Positions 7,652 through 17,396 of a stretch of DNA of 64,000 bases are shown here, piece after piece. Under the pieces are notes generated by a model. That model had not been told where the DNA came from. It did not search any database and saw nothing but the letters and a program-made list of their open reading frames with translations. The stretch is from Sphingosinicella ginsenosidimutans. GTDB lineage: Bacteria; Pseudomonadota; Alphaproteobacteria; Sphingomonadales; Sphingomonadaceae. The stretch covers positions 2,401,001-2,465,000 of the forward strand of contig NZ_VOQQ01000001.1 in NCBI RefSeq assembly GCF_007995055.1, given 5' to 3'. Numbering within the stretch: the stretch's first letter is position 1; the number at the start of each line of letters is the position of its first letter. A program made the translations under genes and the position numbers.

Positions 7652-8568
7652 GCGATCGCGGCGGCAGCGAGGCCGAAGCGGCCGCGGCGAGCTTCGCTCC
7701 GCTGCGGCCGGGCCTCCAGCGCGTCGCCTATCGGATGCTCGGCTCCGTCGCGGATGCCGAGGACGTGATGCAGGAGGCCTTCGTGCGCTGGCTGCGAACC
7801 GATCGCGGCGCCGTGCGCGAGCCGGAGGCCTTCCTGCGCCGCATGGTGACGCGGCTGTGTCTCGATCAGTTGAAGTCGGCCCGGCGGCGCCGCGAGCTCT
7901 ATTTCGGCCCCTGGGTGCCCGAACCCGTGGTGGAGTCCGAAGCCGAAGCCGATATCGACGACGCGGTGACACTGCCTTTGCTCATGGCGCTCGAACGGCT
8001 CTCCCCGCTCGAGCGGGCCGCCTTCCTCCTCCACGACATTTTCGACCTTCCGTTCGAGGAGGTCGCGACCACGCTGGAGCGCACCCCCGAGGCGAGTCGT
8101 CAACTCGCCAGCAGGGCCCGCGCCCATGTCCGCGCCAGCCGGCCGCGCTTTCCGGTGGGGAGGGAGCGCGGGATGGCGCTTGCGGCAGCCTTTCTCGAAG
8201 CGTCGCGCGGCGGCGATCTCGGCCGGCTGCGGACCATGCTCGCCGACGATGTCACCGTTCATTCGGATGGCGGCGGCAAGCGGCCGGCGGGCGGGCGCGT
8301 CTTTGCCGGGGCGCAGGAGGCGCTGGCAGTCTTCGCCGCCATCGCGCGACTGCAGCGCGGAGCGGGATGGTCGCTGGTCGGCTATCGACGCATCAATGGC
8401 CTGCCTGGATTCGTCACCCGCGAAGCCGACGGAATGCTGCAGACGACCGCGCTCCTGATCGAGGGCGACCGCATCGCCGGTGTCTATATCGTTCGCAATC
8501 CGGACAAGCTTCGCCATCTCGAGGCAGAGCTGGCGGGGGAGGGGAGCGGCTCACCCGCCACGCGGTGA
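7648..8568 (+). CDS. ECF41-group RNA polymerase sigma factor with fused SnoaL-like domain
   Basis: A 306-residue protein. Region sigma-2 lies near residues 15-80 ('RVAYRMLGSVADAEDVMQEAFVRWL'), sigma-4 near 105-165 ('LSPLERAAFLLHDIFDLPFEEVA'), and a C-terminal SnoaL/NTF2-like domain follows. All three ECF41 marks are present: 'GPWVPEP' near 87-93 in the linker, 'DGGGK' near 206, and 'NPDKL' near 284. In this group the C-terminal domain, not a separate anti-sigma factor, controls activity. The GTG start overlaps the AhpD-like stop (GTGA), and a matching promoter lies upstream of that gene. Confidence 0.94.
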   Translation: MSDRGGSEAEAAAASFAPLRPGLQRVAYRMLGSVADAEDVMQEAFVRWLRTDRGAVREPEAFLRRMVTRLCLDQLKSARRRRELYFGPWVPEPVVESEAEADIDDAVTLPLLMALERLSPLERAAFLLHDIFDLPFEEVATTLERTPEASRQLASRARAHVRASRPRFPVGRERGMALAAAFLEASRGGDLGRLRTMLADDVTVHSDGGGKRPAGGRVFAGAQEALAVFAAIARLQRGAGWSLVGYRRINGLPGFVTREADGMLQTTALLIEGDRIAGVYIVRNPDKLRHLEAELAGEGSGSPATR

Positions 8569-8576
8569 GCCAGCAC

Positions 8577-8596
8577 ATATAAAGATATCTTTATAT
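8577..8596. promoter_or_regulatory. 20-bp perfect palindrome in the ahcY leader, candidate operator
   Basis: The half-site ATATAAAGAT is followed at once by its exact reverse complement. Such AT-rich, gapless symmetry in DNA of about 67% GC is unlikely by chance and looks like a site for a dimeric winged-helix repressor. ArsR-family SahR proteins, which sense S-adenosylhomocysteine, bind sites of this general style before ahcY and methionine-cycle genes. Assignment to SahR is inference; no such regulator is encoded in the window. Confidence 0.65.
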
Positions 8597-8625
8597 TTGC
8601 ATTGGCGCGCGCGACCGACTAGGTG

Positions 8626-8666
8626 GGCCGCATGCGGCCGCCTCACGGGCGGCCTTCTATCTTTTC
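8626..8666 (+). promoter_or_regulatory. Two mutually exclusive hairpins before ahcY
   Basis: Hairpin A is the perfect palindrome at 8626-8639 (GGCCGCA and its complement). Hairpin B pairs GGCCGCC (8636-8642) with GGCGGCC (8648-8654) around a TCACG loop and is followed by a T-rich run (8655-8666) ending just before the ribosome site AGGAGA at 8667-8672. The two share bases 8636-8639 and cannot form together, the layout of an attenuator or a leader switch. It does not match the SAM or SAH riboswitch cores I know. Confidence 0.45.
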
Positions 8667-8679
8667 AGGAGATCTGGTC

Positions 8680-10092
8680 GTGGCCACCCAGCCCAAGCCC
8701 TCGTTCGACGATTATGTCATTCGCGACATCGCCCTCGCCGATTTCGGCCGCAAGGAGATCGAGATCGCCGAAACCGAGATGCCCGGCCTGATGGCGCTCA
8801 GGGCCGAATTCGGCGGGTCGAAGCCGCTCACCGGCGCGCGGATCACCGGATCGCTCCACATGACGATCCAGACCGCGGTGCTGATCGAGACGCTGACCGC
8901 GCTCGGCGCCGAGGTCCGCTGGGCCTCGTGCAACATCTTCTCGACCCAGGATCATGCCGCCGCGGCGATCGCCGCCTCGGGCGTTCCGGTCTTCGCGGTC
9001 AAGGGCGAGAGCCTTGAGGAATATTGGGACTATGTGATCCGCATCTTCGACTGGGGCGAGGACCAGACCTGCAACATGATCCTCGACGATGGCGGCGACG
9101 CCACGATGTTCGCGCTGTGGGGCGCGCGCGTCGAGGCCGGCGAGGCGCTGTTCACGCCTTCCAACGAGGAAGAGGAGATTTTCTGCGCGACGCTGAAGCG
9201 CTTCCTCGCCGAGCGTCCGGGCTATCTCACGAAGACGGTGCAGGCGATCAAGGGCGTGTCGGAGGAGACCACCACCGGCGTCCACCGCCTCTACGAGCTC
9301 GCCAAGAAGGGCAAGCTCCCGTTCCCGGCGATCAACGTCAATGACAGCGTAACCAAGTCGAAGTTCGACAATCTCTACGGCTGCCGCGAGAGCCTGGTCG
9401 ACGCGATCCGCCGCGCGACCGACGTCATGCTCGCCGGCAAGATCGCCTGCGTCGCCGGCTTCGGCGACGTCGGCAAGGGCAGCGCCCAGTCGCTCCGCAA
9501 CGGCGGCGCGCGCGTCCTCGTCACCGAAATCGATCCGATCTGCGCGTTGCAGGCGGCGATGGAGGGCTATGAGGTCGTGACGATGGAGGAGGCCGCCACC
9601 CGCGCCGACATCTTCGTCACCGCGACCGGCAATATGGACGTGCTGACGCTCGACCATATGCGGGCGATGAAGAACATGGCGATCGTCTGCAACATCGGCC
9701 ATTTCGACAGCGAGATCCAGATTTCGGCGCTGAACAACATGAAGTGGACCGAGATCAAGCCGCAGGTCGACGAGGTCGAGTTCCCCGACGGCAAGAAGAT
9801 CATCGTCCTGTCCAAGGGCCGGCTGGTGAACCTCGGCAACGCGACCGGCCACCCGAGCTTCGTGATGAGCTCGAGCTTCACCAACCAGGTGCTGGCGCAG
9901 ATCGAGCTGTGGACCAAGTCCGACCAGTATCGGAACGAGGTCTACGTCCTTCCAAAGCACCTCGACGAGAAGGTGGCCGCGCTCCACCTCGACAAGCTCG
10001 GCGTGAAGCTGACCCGGCTGAACCAGAAGCAGGCCGATTATATCGGCGTGCCCGTCGAAGGCCCCTTCAAGCCGGATCATTACCGCTACTGA
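8680..10092 (+). CDS. ahcY: Adenosylhomocysteinase (S-adenosyl-L-homocysteine hydrolase)
   Basis: A 470-residue enzyme that reversibly splits S-adenosylhomocysteine into adenosine and homocysteine, clearing the inhibitor formed by methyltransferases. Visible hallmarks: '[21 protein letters not shown]' near residue 50, '[19 protein letters not shown]' near 222, the NAD site '[10 protein letters not shown]' near 260, and the C-terminal 'FKPDHYRY' that reaches the neighbouring subunit. I chose the GTG at 8680 because AGGAGA lies 7 bases upstream and the length then fits the family; the upstream frame runs through the leader hairpins. Regulation probably acts through the palindrome and hairpins in the leader. 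Confidence 0.97.
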   Translation: MATQPKPSFDDYVIRDIALADFGRKEIEIAETEMPGLMALRAEFGGSKPLTGARITGSLHMTIQTAVLIETLTALGAEVRWASCNIFSTQDHAAAAIAASGVPVFAVKGESLEEYWDYVIRIFDWGEDQTCNMILDDGGDATMFALWGARVEAGEALFTPSNEEEEIFCATLKRFLAERPGYLTKTVQAIKGVSEETTTGVHRLYELAKKGKLPFPAINVNDSVTKSKFDNLYGCRESLVDAIRRATDVMLAGKIACVAGFGDVGKGSAQSLRNGGARVLVTEIDPICALQAAMEGYEVVTMEEAATRADIFVTATGNMDVLTLDHMRAMKNMAIVCNIGHFDSEIQISALNNMKWTEIKPQVDEVEFPDGKKIIVLSKGRLVNLGNATGHPSFVMSSSFTNQVLAQIELWTKSDQYRNEVYVLPKHLDEKVAALHLDKLGVKLTRLNQKQADYIGVPVEGPFKPDHYRY

Positions 10093-10340
10093 TCCAATTC
10101 GCGTGCCCGGTGCCGGGACGCCGTGTCGTCGCGAACCGGGCCGCACGGGCAGGCGCGGGGATCGGCCGCGACGATTTCGCGCGCCCGGCCAGGCGGTTGT
10201 GGCATTTTTGTAACAGATCGACCGGATTAATCATTCCGGGGGCGTCGTTACCCCTTGCCACGCCTACACTTTTCGGGCCAACAGCGCCGCTTGGAATCCG
10301 ATCCGTAGGGCAAACTAGCCCGCTTCAGGGGGAACTCTAA

Positions 10341-13300
10341 ATGACTGTGATTCGCAGAGCGATTTTTAGCACCGTTTCGCTTGCCGCCATCGCGGCCGTC
10401 GGCCTGCCGGCTGCCGCCCATGCCCAGGATGCCTCGACGCCCTCCGCGGCGACCGATTGCTCGACGCTGCCGACCCCGGCGCAGCAGGACGAGTGCCGTC
10501 ACGCGCAGGCACCGGCTGGAACCGCGCTGCCCGATCAGGCCGAGGGCCAGACTGTCGTCGTGACCGGTTCGCGCATTCGCCGCTCAAACTTCACCGCGGC
10601 CGAGCCGCTGACCGTGATCACCAATGAGGAGATCACTCAGGCCGGCTTTATCAGCGCGACGGACGCGCTCCAGAGCACGGCGGTCACCGCCGGCGGCGGC
10701 CAGATCAATAATTATTTCGGGGGCTTCGTGACCGACGGCGGCACTGGCGCCAACACGCTCGGTCTGCGCGGCCTGGGCCCGGCGCGCACCCTGATCCTGC
10801 TCAACGGCCACCGGCTCGCGCCGGGCGGCACGCGCGGCTCGGTTCTCTCGGCCGATCTCAACGTCCTGCCGACTGCGATTATCGACCGCATCGAGATCCT
10901 GAAGGCCGGCGCGTCGTCGATCTACGGTTCGGACGCGATCGCGGGCGTCGTCAACATCATCACAGACCGGCGTCTGCAGGGGCTGCATCTCGAAATGCAG
11001 ACCAACGTCCCGCAGGTCGGCCACGGCATCGATACTCGCGTGTCGGGCTCATTCGGCTTCCAGGCCGGCCGTCTCAGCGTGATCGGCTCGCTTGAATATC
11101 GCCGGCGCCAGGCGCTGGCGCGCGCCGATGTTCCGTTCTTCTCCTGCCCGATCGGCGGCTTCCTCAACGGCGAAGGCAGCGAGTTCGGCTCGGGCGACGC
11201 GTTCGATCCCAGCGATCCCCGGGATTGCTTCACGCTCGACAATGGCGGCGTGACGATCAATACCCTTGGCCTTCCGACGCGCCAGGCGATTGGCCGCACC
11301 AGCGGCACGGTCGGCAATTTCAACCGTTTCGTTCCCGCTCCCGAAGTGACGACGGGTCCTTTCCCGGGCTATCTCGGCGTCGGCACCTACGATCGTGACA
11401 CCTTCGACCGTCGCCAGGAGCAGGAGCCGCTGGTCAACGGCGAGGAAACCTATACCGCTTTCCTTTCCGGTACCTATGACGTCGGCACCGCGCTCGGCAA
11501 CGCGGAGATTTATGGCGAGTTGCTCATCAATCGCCGCAACTCGTCGGCGCCGCTTTATCGGCAGCTCGCTCTGGATTATCTCCAGGGCAGCCCGCTGCTT
11601 CCGGCCGACATCCGTGACGGCATCTTCTCGAACCCGGTCAACACGTCGAGCGGCGTGCCGGTCGCGGCCCGCGCCTTCATTGGCTGGGGCCTGACCGATT
11701 CGACCCAGCAGGTCGATTACGTCCGGGCTTCGGGCGGCATTCGCGGCGACTTCTTCTTCCCGCACTGGCGCTATGACGCCTATGTCGGCAAGTCGTGGAA
11801 CGACGGCACCTATGAAACCGAATCGTTCCTGATCGACCGTGTTGCGGCGTCCACCGACGTGGTCGCCAATGGTGACGGCACTTTCCGCTGTCGCAGCGCC
11901 GCCACGAACCCGAACTGCGTTGCGGCTCCGGCCCTCAGCGCGGCGGTGATCGGTGGCGATCTGCCGCAGGCATGGCGCGACTACATCCTGCAGAACACGA
12001 TCGGTCATACGCAGTTCCGCGAGACCACCTTCGCGTTCAACATCGACGGTCCGCTCTTCCGCCTGCCTGGGGGTGACGCGCAGCTGTCGCTCGGCGTGGA
12101 ATATCGTCGCCAGAGCATCAATGATCAGCCCGATCCGAATGCGGTCAACGGAAACCTGCTCGGCCTCACCGCCGGCACGCCCACCGTCGGCAAGGACAAC
12201 GTGAAGGAGGTCTTCGGCGAGCTTTTCCTGCCGCTGCTGGCCGATCGTCCGTTCTTCTATCGACTCAATCTCGACGGTTCGGTCCGTTACACGGACTATG
12301 CGTCCTACGGTTCGGACACGACTTACAAGATCGCCGGCGAGTGGGAGCCGGTCCGTGGCTTCGCCTTCCGCGGTAGCTACGGTACGTCCTACCGCGCCCC
12401 GGCGCTTGCGGAGCAGTTCCTGGGGGCCACCAGCGGCTTCCTCGGCGCCGACTCCGATCCGTGCTCCGATCTTCCGGATCCGGCGGATCAGTCCCCGAAC
12501 GAGCAGATCGTCGCCGCGAACTGCGCGTCGATCGGTCTGCCGGCGGACTTCCACCAGACCAATGGCATCACCGTGTTCCAGGTTGGTGGCGCCGAAGCGG
12601 GGCTGAAGGCGGAAACGTCGACCAACTGGACCGTCGGCGCGGTGGTCTCGCCGCGGCTTCCGAATGCGATCGGTCAGCTCTCGCTGTCGCTCGATTACTT
12701 CGACGTGAAGGTCAGCAACGGCGTGTCGCAACTCGGTGCCAGCACGATCCTCAGCCGTTGTTACGGGGATTCGAGCTTCGATCCCACGGGCGGCTTCTGT
12801 CGCTTCGTTGATCGCGACGCCAATGGTGGTCTTGAGGTCACGACCAGCTACGTGAACCTCTCGGAGGACATCCGGAAGGGTTACGAGTTCAACGCCCGCT
12901 ATGCGAACAACATCTTCGGCGGTCGGTTCATCTTCAACGCCCGCGTGACGCATTACACGGAGCAGTCGAGCCGGCTCTTCCCCGAAGAGTTCCTGGCTGA
13001 CGCGAACGGAACCGTGGATACGCCGAACTGGGTCGGCAACTTCGACGCCAGCTACACGTATCGTAACGTGACGTTCCGCTACGGGATCGACTGGATCGAT
13101 GGTGACCATCATCGCACGTACGATTATTTCGCGTTCGACAACCTGACCGGCATTACCGATCCGGATCTGGTCCAAGCCTATCGGGATAATTACTATCTCG
13201 AAGTGAACGACTACTTCCTTCACAGCGCGTCGATCCAGTTCAACATCGGCGATCGTTACCAGTTCACGATCGGCGTGCGGAACCTGTTCAACACCGCTCC

Positions 13301-13409
13301 GCCGCGTATTACGGCCGTCGGCTACAACACGATCGGCAACGCGCCGCTCTATTCCGGCTATGATTATGTCGGGCGGCAGTTCTTCGCGAACGTGAACTTC
13401 AACTTCTGA
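10341..13409 (+). CDS. TonB-dependent outer-membrane receptor
   Basis: A 1022-residue outer-membrane beta-barrel protein. It has a signal peptide (cut after AAHAQ near residue 29), then a Cys-containing spacer, a TonB-box-like stretch '[12 protein letters not shown]' near 72-83, a plug domain ('[26 protein letters not shown]', '[24 protein letters not shown]'), and a barrel ending in Phe ('FFANVNFNF'). It belongs to the large sphingomonad receptors often annotated for complex glycan or peptide uptake; the ligand is unknown. Codons such as CGT and GGT are commoner than in neighbouring genes, consistent with high expression. It stands alone: 248 bases upstream without a gene and a strong terminator downstream. 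Confidence 0.95.
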   Translation: MTVIRRAIFSTVSLAAIAAVGLPAAAHAQDASTPSAATDCSTLPTPAQQDECRHAQAPAGTALPDQAEGQTVVVTGSRIRRSNFTAAEPLTVITNEEITQAGFISATDALQSTAVTAGGGQINNYFGGFVTDGGTGANTLGLRGLGPARTLILLNGHRLAPGGTRGSVLSADLNVLPTAIIDRIEILKAGASSIYGSDAIAGVVNIITDRRLQGLHLEMQTNVPQVGHGIDTRVSGSFGFQAGRLSVIGSLEYRRRQALARADVPFFSCPIGGFLNGEGSEFGSGDAFDPSDPRDCFTLDNGGVTINTLGLPTRQAIGRTSGTVGNFNRFVPAPEVTTGPFPGYLGVGTYDRDTFDRRQEQEPLVNGEETYTAFLSGTYDVGTALGNAEIYGELLINRRNSSAPLYRQLALDYLQGSPLLPADIRDGIFSNPVNTSSGVPVAARAFIGWGLTDSTQQVDYVRASGGIRGDFFFPHWRYDAYVGKSWNDGTYETESFLIDRVAASTDVVANGDGTFRCRSAATNPNCVAAPALSAAVIGGDLPQAWRDYILQNTIGHTQFRETTFAFNIDGPLFRLPGGDAQLSLGVEYRRQSINDQPDPNAVNGNLLGLTAGTPTVGKDNVKEVFGELFLPLLADRPFFYRLNLDGSVRYTDYASYGSDTTYKIAGEWEPVRGFAFRGSYGTSYRAPALAEQFLGATSGFLGADSDPCSDLPDPADQSPNEQIVAANCASIGLPADFHQTNGITVFQVGGAEAGLKAETSTNWTVGAVVSPRLPNAIGQLSLSLDYFDVKVSNGVSQLGASTILSRCYGDSSFDPTGGFCRFVDRDANGGLEVTTSYVNLSEDIRKGYEFNARYANNIFGGRFIFNARVTHYTEQSSRLFPEEFLADANGTVDTPNWVGNFDASYTYRNVTFRYGIDWIDGDHHRTYDYFAFDNLTGITDPDLVQAYRDNYYLEVNDYFLHSASIQFNIGDRYQFTIGVRNLFNTAPPRITAVGYNTIGNAPLYSGYDYVGRQFFANVNFNF

Positions 13410-13433
13410 TCGCGATCCGCGATCGATCGATGG

Positions 13434-13462
13434 AAGGGCTCCGGGAAACCGGGGCCCTTTCC
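13434..13462 (+). terminator. Rho-independent terminator of the TonB-dependent receptor gene
   Basis: The arms AAGGGCTCCGG (13434-13444) and CCGGGGCCCTT (13449-13459) form an 11-bp stem with one G-T pair and a stable GAAA loop, followed by T-rich sequence. It lies 25 bases after the receptor stop. Confidence 0.85.
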
Positions 13463-13597
13463 TTATGGGCGCTGTTTCGCCCAAACCTTCAGCCCGCGCT
13501 TTCGGTGCGGGGCGAGGGAAGCTAAGTTGCATCGATGGGCCTCATCCTGATCCCGTTGCCGCACCTTCGCGCGCAGCTTTGCGCGGATCGGTGACGC

Positions 13598-15970
13598 GTG
13601 GCCGGACCGCCCTCGCCCCTGTTCATGTCGCTTGCGCTCTTCGCCGGGGCCTGGCTGGCCGTGGCGGCATGGGCGACCTTGCGGGGGCGCCGACGCGCGG
13701 CCGCCGGCGCGCGGATTATCGAGGAGCACGCCCGGTTCGCCGCCTTGCTCGAGAGCGGGCCGGCCGTGCCGCTTCTCATCGATGGCGACGGGACCCTCGC
13801 TGGTTCCGATCGCCTCGCCGGAATGCTCGGGCTCGACCGGCTTCCCGGCCTGGTGGCGGAATTGTTCGGGGCCGAAGCGCCGTTCGCGCCGGAGGATGCC
13901 GATGCGATTCGGGGGCAGATCGCCGATGCCGCGTCGGGCGCGCCCTTTTCGGTCATTGCCCGCGCGGCGCAGGCTCCGCGCGTCTGGCGGATCGACGGGG
14001 CGAGCGCGCCTCCGGCCTTCGGTTCGCGCGCGGTGCTGCTCTGGTTCACGGACGTCACCGAGGCCGAGGATCGCGCCGCCGCGCTTGGCCACCGCCTTCA
14101 GCGCCGGTCCGAGGCGCTGGAGGCGCTGTCGCGACTGATCGAGGCCGCGCCCTTCCCGATCTGGCATCGCGGACCGGATCTGTCGCTGACCATGGTCAAC
14201 GGCGCCTATGTCGCGGCGGTCGAGGCCGAGGATGCCGATGCCGTGGTGCGCGAAGGGATCGAGCTGGTCGACGAGCCGCCACGCGACCTGGATGGCGCGT
14301 TCCAGGCGCCGAGCGACCGCTTTGTACCGGCCACCATCGCAGGCGCGCGGCGGATGATGCGCGTGGTCGAGGTCCCGCTCGGCAATCACGGCCGCGCGGG
14401 CTATGCCATCGATGTCGAGGACCAGGAACAGGCGCGCGCCGAGCTGCTGCGCTTCGAGCGCGCCCAGCGCGACATGCTCGATCGGCTGTCCGCGGGCGTC
14501 GCGCAGTTCGGCCGGGACCGCGGGTTGATCTTCTTCAACCAGCCATTCGCCCGCATGTTCGGCCTTCCCGCCGATTTCCTCGCCGATCGGCCGGAGTTCG
14601 ACCGCCTGATCGATCAGATGCGCGAGGCCGGGCAGTTGCCGGAGGTGCGCGACTATCCGGAATGGAAGGCGGAGCGCCGTCAGTGGTTCACCAGCGGGCC
14701 CGGCGCGGACGAGGAGGATTGGCTGCTCGCCGGATCGCGCCATGTGCGCGTCGTCGCCCAGCCGCTTCCCGATGGCGGCCTGCTGCTGATCTTCGAGGAT
14801 CGCACCGAGCAGATTCAGCTCGCCAGCGCGCGCGACACGCTGCTTCGGGTCCGCAGCGCGACGTTCGACAATCTGTTCGAGGCCGTGGCGGTGTTCGCCT
14901 CGGACGGCAGGCTCAGCCTGTGGAACAGCCGTTTCCGCGATCTCTGGGGCTTCGAGGAGGAGCAGCTCGCCGCCCATCCGCGCGTCGACGCGCTGACGCC
15001 GCACCTCGCCGGCCGGCTGAAGCGCGCCAACCATGCCGGCCTGGTGCGCGAGCTGGTTCGCAGCGCCACGCTGGAGCGCAAGCAACGCACCGGGCGCGTC
15101 GGCCTCGTCGACGGGCGCGAGTTCGAATTCGCCGCGGTGCCGCTGCCGGACGGCAACGCGCTCTTCATCATGCTCGACATCACCGACAGCCGGAAGGTCG
15201 AGGCCGCGCTTCGGGAGCGGACCGCGGCGCTCGAGGAGGCGGACCGGCTCAAGACCGCCTTCGTCTCCAACATGAGCTATGAGCTGCGCACGCCGCTGAC
15301 CTCGATCGGCGGCTTCGCGGAAATGCTCGACGGCGGCTATGCCGGGCCGCTTTCGGACACCGCGCGGGATTATGTCGCGGCGATCCTCGACAGCGTCGGG
15401 CGGCTCGGCGCGCTGATCGACAATGTGCTCGATCTGACGCAGAGCGAGACCGGCGCGCTCCTCCTCGCCGAGGACGAGATCGAGCTTGCGGGGCTGTGCG
15501 ACGATGTCGCGGCCGCCGAGCGCGAGGCGGCGGCGCGCAAGTCGATCGATCTGGCGGTCGAGGTCGACGCCTCCGCCGGAATCGTCACCGGCGACACGCG
15601 CCGCCTCGCGCAGGCGATCGGCAACGTGCTGGCCAACGCCATCGCCTATGTCGACGAAGGCGGCCGCGTCCTGCTGCGCGCCGAGGGGGATCGAAAGGCT
15701 GCGCGGATCATCGTTTCGGACAATGGTCGCGGCATTTCGGCCGCGGATCAGCAGCGGGTGTTCGATCGCTTTCACCGGACCGCCGAGGTTCGCGGTGAGA
15801 ATGCCCCGGCGATCGGTCTCGGCCTGCCGCTCGCCAAGCAGTTCGTGGAGGCGCATGGCGGCACGATCGAGCTCCAGTCCGAACCGGGGCAGGGGACGAC
15901 GGTCACGATCTCCCTGCCGCGCACCGCCGATCAGCAGGCGGCGCATCCGGCGCGGGGCTCGCGGCGGTGA
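13598..15970 (+). CDS. divL: DivL-type PAS-domain pseudo-histidine kinase with Tyr in the H-box
   Basis: A 790-residue protein: one N-terminal membrane segment (residues 8-27), several PAS-like regions to about 530, then a dimerisation/phosphoacceptor domain and an HATPase domain. The H-box reads 'NMSYELRTPLTSI', with Tyr561 (codon TAT, 15278-15280) where sensor kinases have the phosphorylated His. The ATP lid is intact ('NVLANAIAYV', 'DNGRGIS', 'GLGLPLAKQ'). Caulobacter DivL has the same Tyr substitution, size and layout; it senses DivK~P and controls the CckA-ChpT-CtrA relay at the pole. Its stop overlaps the tsaE GTG. Confidence 0.93.
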   Translation: MAGPPSPLFMSLALFAGAWLAVAAWATLRGRRRAAAGARIIEEHARFAALLESGPAVPLLIDGDGTLAGSDRLAGMLGLDRLPGLVAELFGAEAPFAPEDADAIRGQIADAASGAPFSVIARAAQAPRVWRIDGASAPPAFGSRAVLLWFTDVTEAEDRAAALGHRLQRRSEALEALSRLIEAAPFPIWHRGPDLSLTMVNGAYVAAVEAEDADAVVREGIELVDEPPRDLDGAFQAPSDRFVPATIAGARRMMRVVEVPLGNHGRAGYAIDVEDQEQARAELLRFERAQRDMLDRLSAGVAQFGRDRGLIFFNQPFARMFGLPADFLADRPEFDRLIDQMREAGQLPEVRDYPEWKAERRQWFTSGPGADEEDWLLAGSRHVRVVAQPLPDGGLLLIFEDRTEQIQLASARDTLLRVRSATFDNLFEAVAVFASDGRLSLWNSRFRDLWGFEEEQLAAHPRVDALTPHLAGRLKRANHAGLVRELVRSATLERKQRTGRVGLVDGREFEFAAVPLPDGNALFIMLDITDSRKVEAALRERTAALEEADRLKTAFVSNMSYELRTPLTSIGGFAEMLDGGYAGPLSDTARDYVAAILDSVGRLGALIDNVLDLTQSETGALLLAEDEIELAGLCDDVAAAEREAAARKSIDLAVEVDASAGIVTGDTRRLAQAIGNVLANAIAYVDEGGRVLLRAEGDRKAARIIVSDNGRGISAADQQRVFDRFHRTAEVRGENAPAIGLGLPLAKQFVEAHGGTIELQSEPGQGTTVTISLPRTADQQAAHPARGSRR

Positions 15971-16407
15971 TCCTCCTTGACGATGCCGAGGCGACCGAGG
16001 CGTTTGGCCGTCGCCTCGGCGCGCTTCTGCGTCCCGGCGATGTCGTCGCCCTGTTCGGCGATCTCGGCGCTGGCAAGACGACGCTGGCGCGCGGGATGCT
16101 GCGCGGGCTCGGCCACGCCGGCGACGTCGCCAGCCCGACCTTCCCGATCGTCCAGGCCTATGCGCCGCCGGATACGCGGCTGCCGGTCTGGCATGTCGAT
16201 CTCTATCGGATCGAGGAGGCGGGCGAGCTCGACGAGCTCGGCCTCGATGACGCGCGCCTCGATTCCGCCCTGCTGATCGAATGGCCGGAGCGCTTGCCCG
16301 CCTTGTGGCCCGACGCGCTGCGGCTGACCCTCGTCCCGCATGGCGCCGGACGCGCCTTGACTTCGCACCTGCCGCCCGCTTGGGGAAGCCGATGGCCGCC
16401 GAGATGA
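15967..16407 (+). CDS. tsaE: tRNA t6A37 synthesis ATPase TsaE
   Basis: A 146-residue P-loop protein with Walker A 'GDLGAGKTTLARGML' near residue 31, 'SPTFPIVQAY', and the family motif 'WHVDLYRIEEAGELDELGLDD'. TsaE is the ATPase that resets the TsaBD complex during threonylcarbamoylation of A37 in ANN-decoding tRNAs. The GTG start overlaps the divL stop by 4 bases, and its end overlaps the amgK ATG by 16, so three genes are translated as a coupled set. The same neighbourhood (divL-tsaE-phosphotransferase-nucleotidyltransferase) recurs in alphaproteobacteria. Confidence 0.94.
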   Translation: MILLDDAEATEAFGRRLGALLRPGDVVALFGDLGAGKTTLARGMLRGLGHAGDVASPTFPIVQAYAPPDTRLPVWHVDLYRIEEAGELDELGLDDARLDSALLIEWPERLPALWPDALRLTLVPHGAGRALTSHLPPAWGSRWPPR

Positions 16408-17396
16408 TTCCACCGCCGCATGCGCCGGCCTTCCTCGCCGCGCACGGATGGGAAGGAGCTGAGATCAGGCCGCTGGCGGGCGATGCGAGCTTCCGCCGCT
16501 ACTTCAGGGTCCATCGCGGCGACGAGACGGCGGTGCTGATGGATGCGCCGCCGCCGCACGAGGATCCACGGCCGTTCGTCGCGGTCGCGGAATGGCTCGG
16601 CGGAGCGGGCCTGTCGGCGCCCGCGATCCTCGCCAGCGATCTTGAGGGCGGGCTGCTTCTCCTCGACGATTTTGGCGATGCGCGCTTGCGCGAGACGCTC
16701 GATGCTGCGCCGCATCGCGAGGCGGAGCTTTATGCGCTCGCGGTCGATCTTCTCGTCCACCTCCATCGCCGGCCCGCAATGCCGGGCCTGAGGCCGCACG
16801 GGCTCGAACAGTGGCTGGAGGAGCTGCGGCTGTTTCCGGACTGGTATTGCGCCGCGCTCGGCCTCGATGTCGATGTCGACGCCTATCTCGGCGCCTGGCG
16901 CGAGGTGCTGGCGCCGGTTGCCGCCGACGGGCTCGGCCCGGTCACCGTCCTTCGCGATTTCCACGCCGAGAATATCATGCTGGTGGCGGGCCGCGACGGC
17001 ATCGCGCATTTCGGCCTTCTCGATTTCCAGGACGCGGTCGCCGGTCATCCGGCCTATGATCTCGCCTCCGTGCTCGAAGACGCCCGGCGGGACGTCACCC
17101 CTGCGATCGAGGCCGCGATGGTCGCCCGCTATCGCGAGGCGAGCGGGCAGGGGCCCGGTTTCGAGACCGCCTATTGGACGCTCGCGGCGCAGCGCAACAC
17201 GCGCATCCTCGGCGTCTTCACGCGGCTGTGGAAGCGCGATTCCAAGCCCGGCTACAAGGCGTTCCAACCGCGCATGTGGGGCCTGCTCGAACGCGATCTC
17301 GCGCACCCGGCGCTTGGCCCGGTCAGGGCCTGGTTCGACGCCAGCGTGCCCGCGCCGGCACGCGCCGCGGCCTGGCCGGCGGGAGCGATCGCATGA
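16392..17396 (+). CDS. amgK: N-acetylmuramate/N-acetylglucosamine 1-kinase AmgK
   Basis: A 334-residue member of the aminoglycoside-phosphotransferase fold. Visible are 'LAGDASFRRYFRV' near residue 22, the catalytic loop 'LRDFHAENIMLV' near 185, and the metal-binding 'GLLDFQDAVAGHPAYDLASVL' near 205. Because murU follows with a 4-base overlap, the best reading is AmgK, which phosphorylates the anomeric position of MurNAc in the peptidoglycan recycling bypass that avoids fosfomycin-sensitive MurA. The start ATG at 16392 gives a 16-base overlap with tsaE. Confidence 0.88.
   Translation: MAAEMIPPPHAPAFLAAHGWEGAEIRPLAGDASFRRYFRVHRGDETAVLMDAPPPHEDPRPFVAVAEWLGGAGLSAPAILASDLEGGLLLLDDFGDARLRETLDAAPHREAELYALAVDLLVHLHRRPAMPGLRPHGLEQWLEELRLFPDWYCAALGLDVDVDAYLGAWREVLAPVAADGLGPVTVLRDFHAENIMLVAGRDGIAHFGLLDFQDAVAGHPAYDLASVLEDARRDVTPAIEAAMVARYREASGQGPGFETAYWTLAAQRNTRILGVFTRLWKRDSKPGYKAFQPRMWGLLERDLAHPALGPVRAWFDASVPAPARAAAWPAGAIA

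Noticed and set aside
8569..8679. Known SAM-I, SAM-II, SAM-V or SAH riboswitch before ahcY
   Set aside because: The conserved cores I know for these classes are not present; only two simple stems and a palindrome were found.
8665..10146. 493-codon open frame antisense to ahcY
   Set aside because: Shadow of ahcY; the sense protein matches the family end to end.
11049..13532. 827-codon open frame antisense to the TonB-dependent receptor
   Set aside because: The sense frame has a full signal peptide, plug and barrel; the antisense product is Arg/Glu-rich and low in complexity, the usual shadow of GC-rich coding DNA.
13463..15946. 827-codon open frame antisense to divL
   Set aside because: Shadow of a real gene: repetitive Arg/Ala/Gly composition, no domain.
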